Shown in pieces: positions 63,790 through 64,000 of a DNA stretch of 64,000 nt. Source of the stretch: an uncultured Flavobacteriales bacterium. GTDB taxonomy: Bacteria; Bacteroidota; Bacteroidia; Flavobacteriales_D; Crocinitomicaceae. The notes beneath the pieces were generated by a model. It searched no databases. It was not told the origin of the DNA and was given only the letters and a program-made list of their open reading frames with translations. The translations under genes were made by a program, and so were the position numbers. The stretch is taken from NCBI GenBank assembly GCA_943789205.1, contig CALSTG010000001.1, forward strand, positions 2,148,478 through 2,212,477, read 5' to 3'. The stretch's first letter is position 1; every line of letters starts with the position of its first letter.

Positions 63790-63816
63790 TGTAAATGCTA
63801 TGTTTTTAAAAATAAT
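63790..63816. repeat. 27-bp direct repeat, right copy
   Basis: Identical to 60395-60421 in the same orientation; the two sites are 3,395 bp apart. The window from 63776 to 64000 has no gene. It includes this repeat, an A/T tract palindrome (63832-63843) and the motif copy at 63977. Confidence 0.7.
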
Positions 63817-63976
63817 TTGAAAAAAGTTGCCAAAAAATTTTTTCGGAAAATTTCGAAAAAGAATAAAAAAGTCAAAATTTCATTTATATATTAAAACCGG
63901 ACACAAAAAAACCACAACCTAAACCCTCTATGTTCTAAAATAAAAGTTCACCTCAGTTTAAATAGTTTTCAGCCCA

Positions 63977-63998
63977 AAGTGGGACTGAACATAACACT
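63977..63998. repeat. Intergenic motif, degenerate copy 6
   Basis: AAAGTGGGACTGAACATAACAC keeps GTGGGACT and GAACATA but lacks the CG of the core. It lies at the window edge. Confidence 0.4.
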
Positions 63999-64000
63999 AA

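Noticed and set aside
1..64000. CRISPR arrays, rRNA genes, intact tRNA genes, transposases
   Set aside because: No regularly spaced repeat array, no rRNA-like sequence, no full cloverleaf and no IS-type gene were seen.

Overview
The window looks like a chromosome segment of a low-GC Bacteroidota bacterium, most likely a Flavobacteriales relative. The support is: several secreted proteins with a C-terminal type IX secretion (T9SS type A) sorting domain, a TonB receptor with an N-terminal carboxypeptidase-like domain, Bacteroidota-type -7 boxes (TAnnTTTG) ahead of several genes, and few clear Shine-Dalgarno sites. No rRNA, intact tRNA, CRISPR array, transposase or integrase gene was seen.

The left part (about 1-35.4 kb) reads as core genome: a WD40 protein, a complete tripartite RND efflux operon (adaptor, permease, TolC-like channel), a secreted FG-GAP protein, a FAH-family hydrolase, a DnaQ-like exonuclease, a broken OmpA/PD40 gene, a 2-oxo acid dehydrogenase E2, a GT2/sugar-transferase fusion, RidA, a PabA/TrpG-type amidotransferase, a TonB receptor, two giant paralogous T9SS surface proteins, ndk and prfC. 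It ends in a perfect 1,049-bp tandem duplication that copies a thioredoxin-like gene and the tail of a beta-propeller gene.

The right part (about 35.5-64 kb) looks like an accessory island. It opens with a tRNA-tail-like sequence. It then holds a NADAR enzyme, a YbjN protein, two TerB-like proteins, three von Willebrand A (MIDAS) proteins and a 4-TM coiled-coil protein. Together these resemble the Ter-type stress or defence neighbourhoods known from comparative genomics. A recurring TGCAAGCTTGCA-type inverted repeat lies ahead of several of these genes. A cell-envelope stretch follows (DUF1287, YARHG, M15-like DUF5715, L,D-transpeptidase, CAP), then two secreted proteins with CxxCxGxG zinc-finger motifs, with a recurrent 18-19 bp site (consensus AATGTRGGACTYGAAYAT) between genes.

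The last 4 kb is a compact module: a DUF932 protein, a WYL regulator flanked by two homologous small proteins, and one more small gene. The module is bracketed by an exact 27-bp direct repeat and lies next to a helically phased array of AAGNNCTT octamers. The right part contains many genes interrupted by one or a few frameshifts, often at short homopolymers. That could be real decay or consensus sequencing error; the sequence alone cannot decide.
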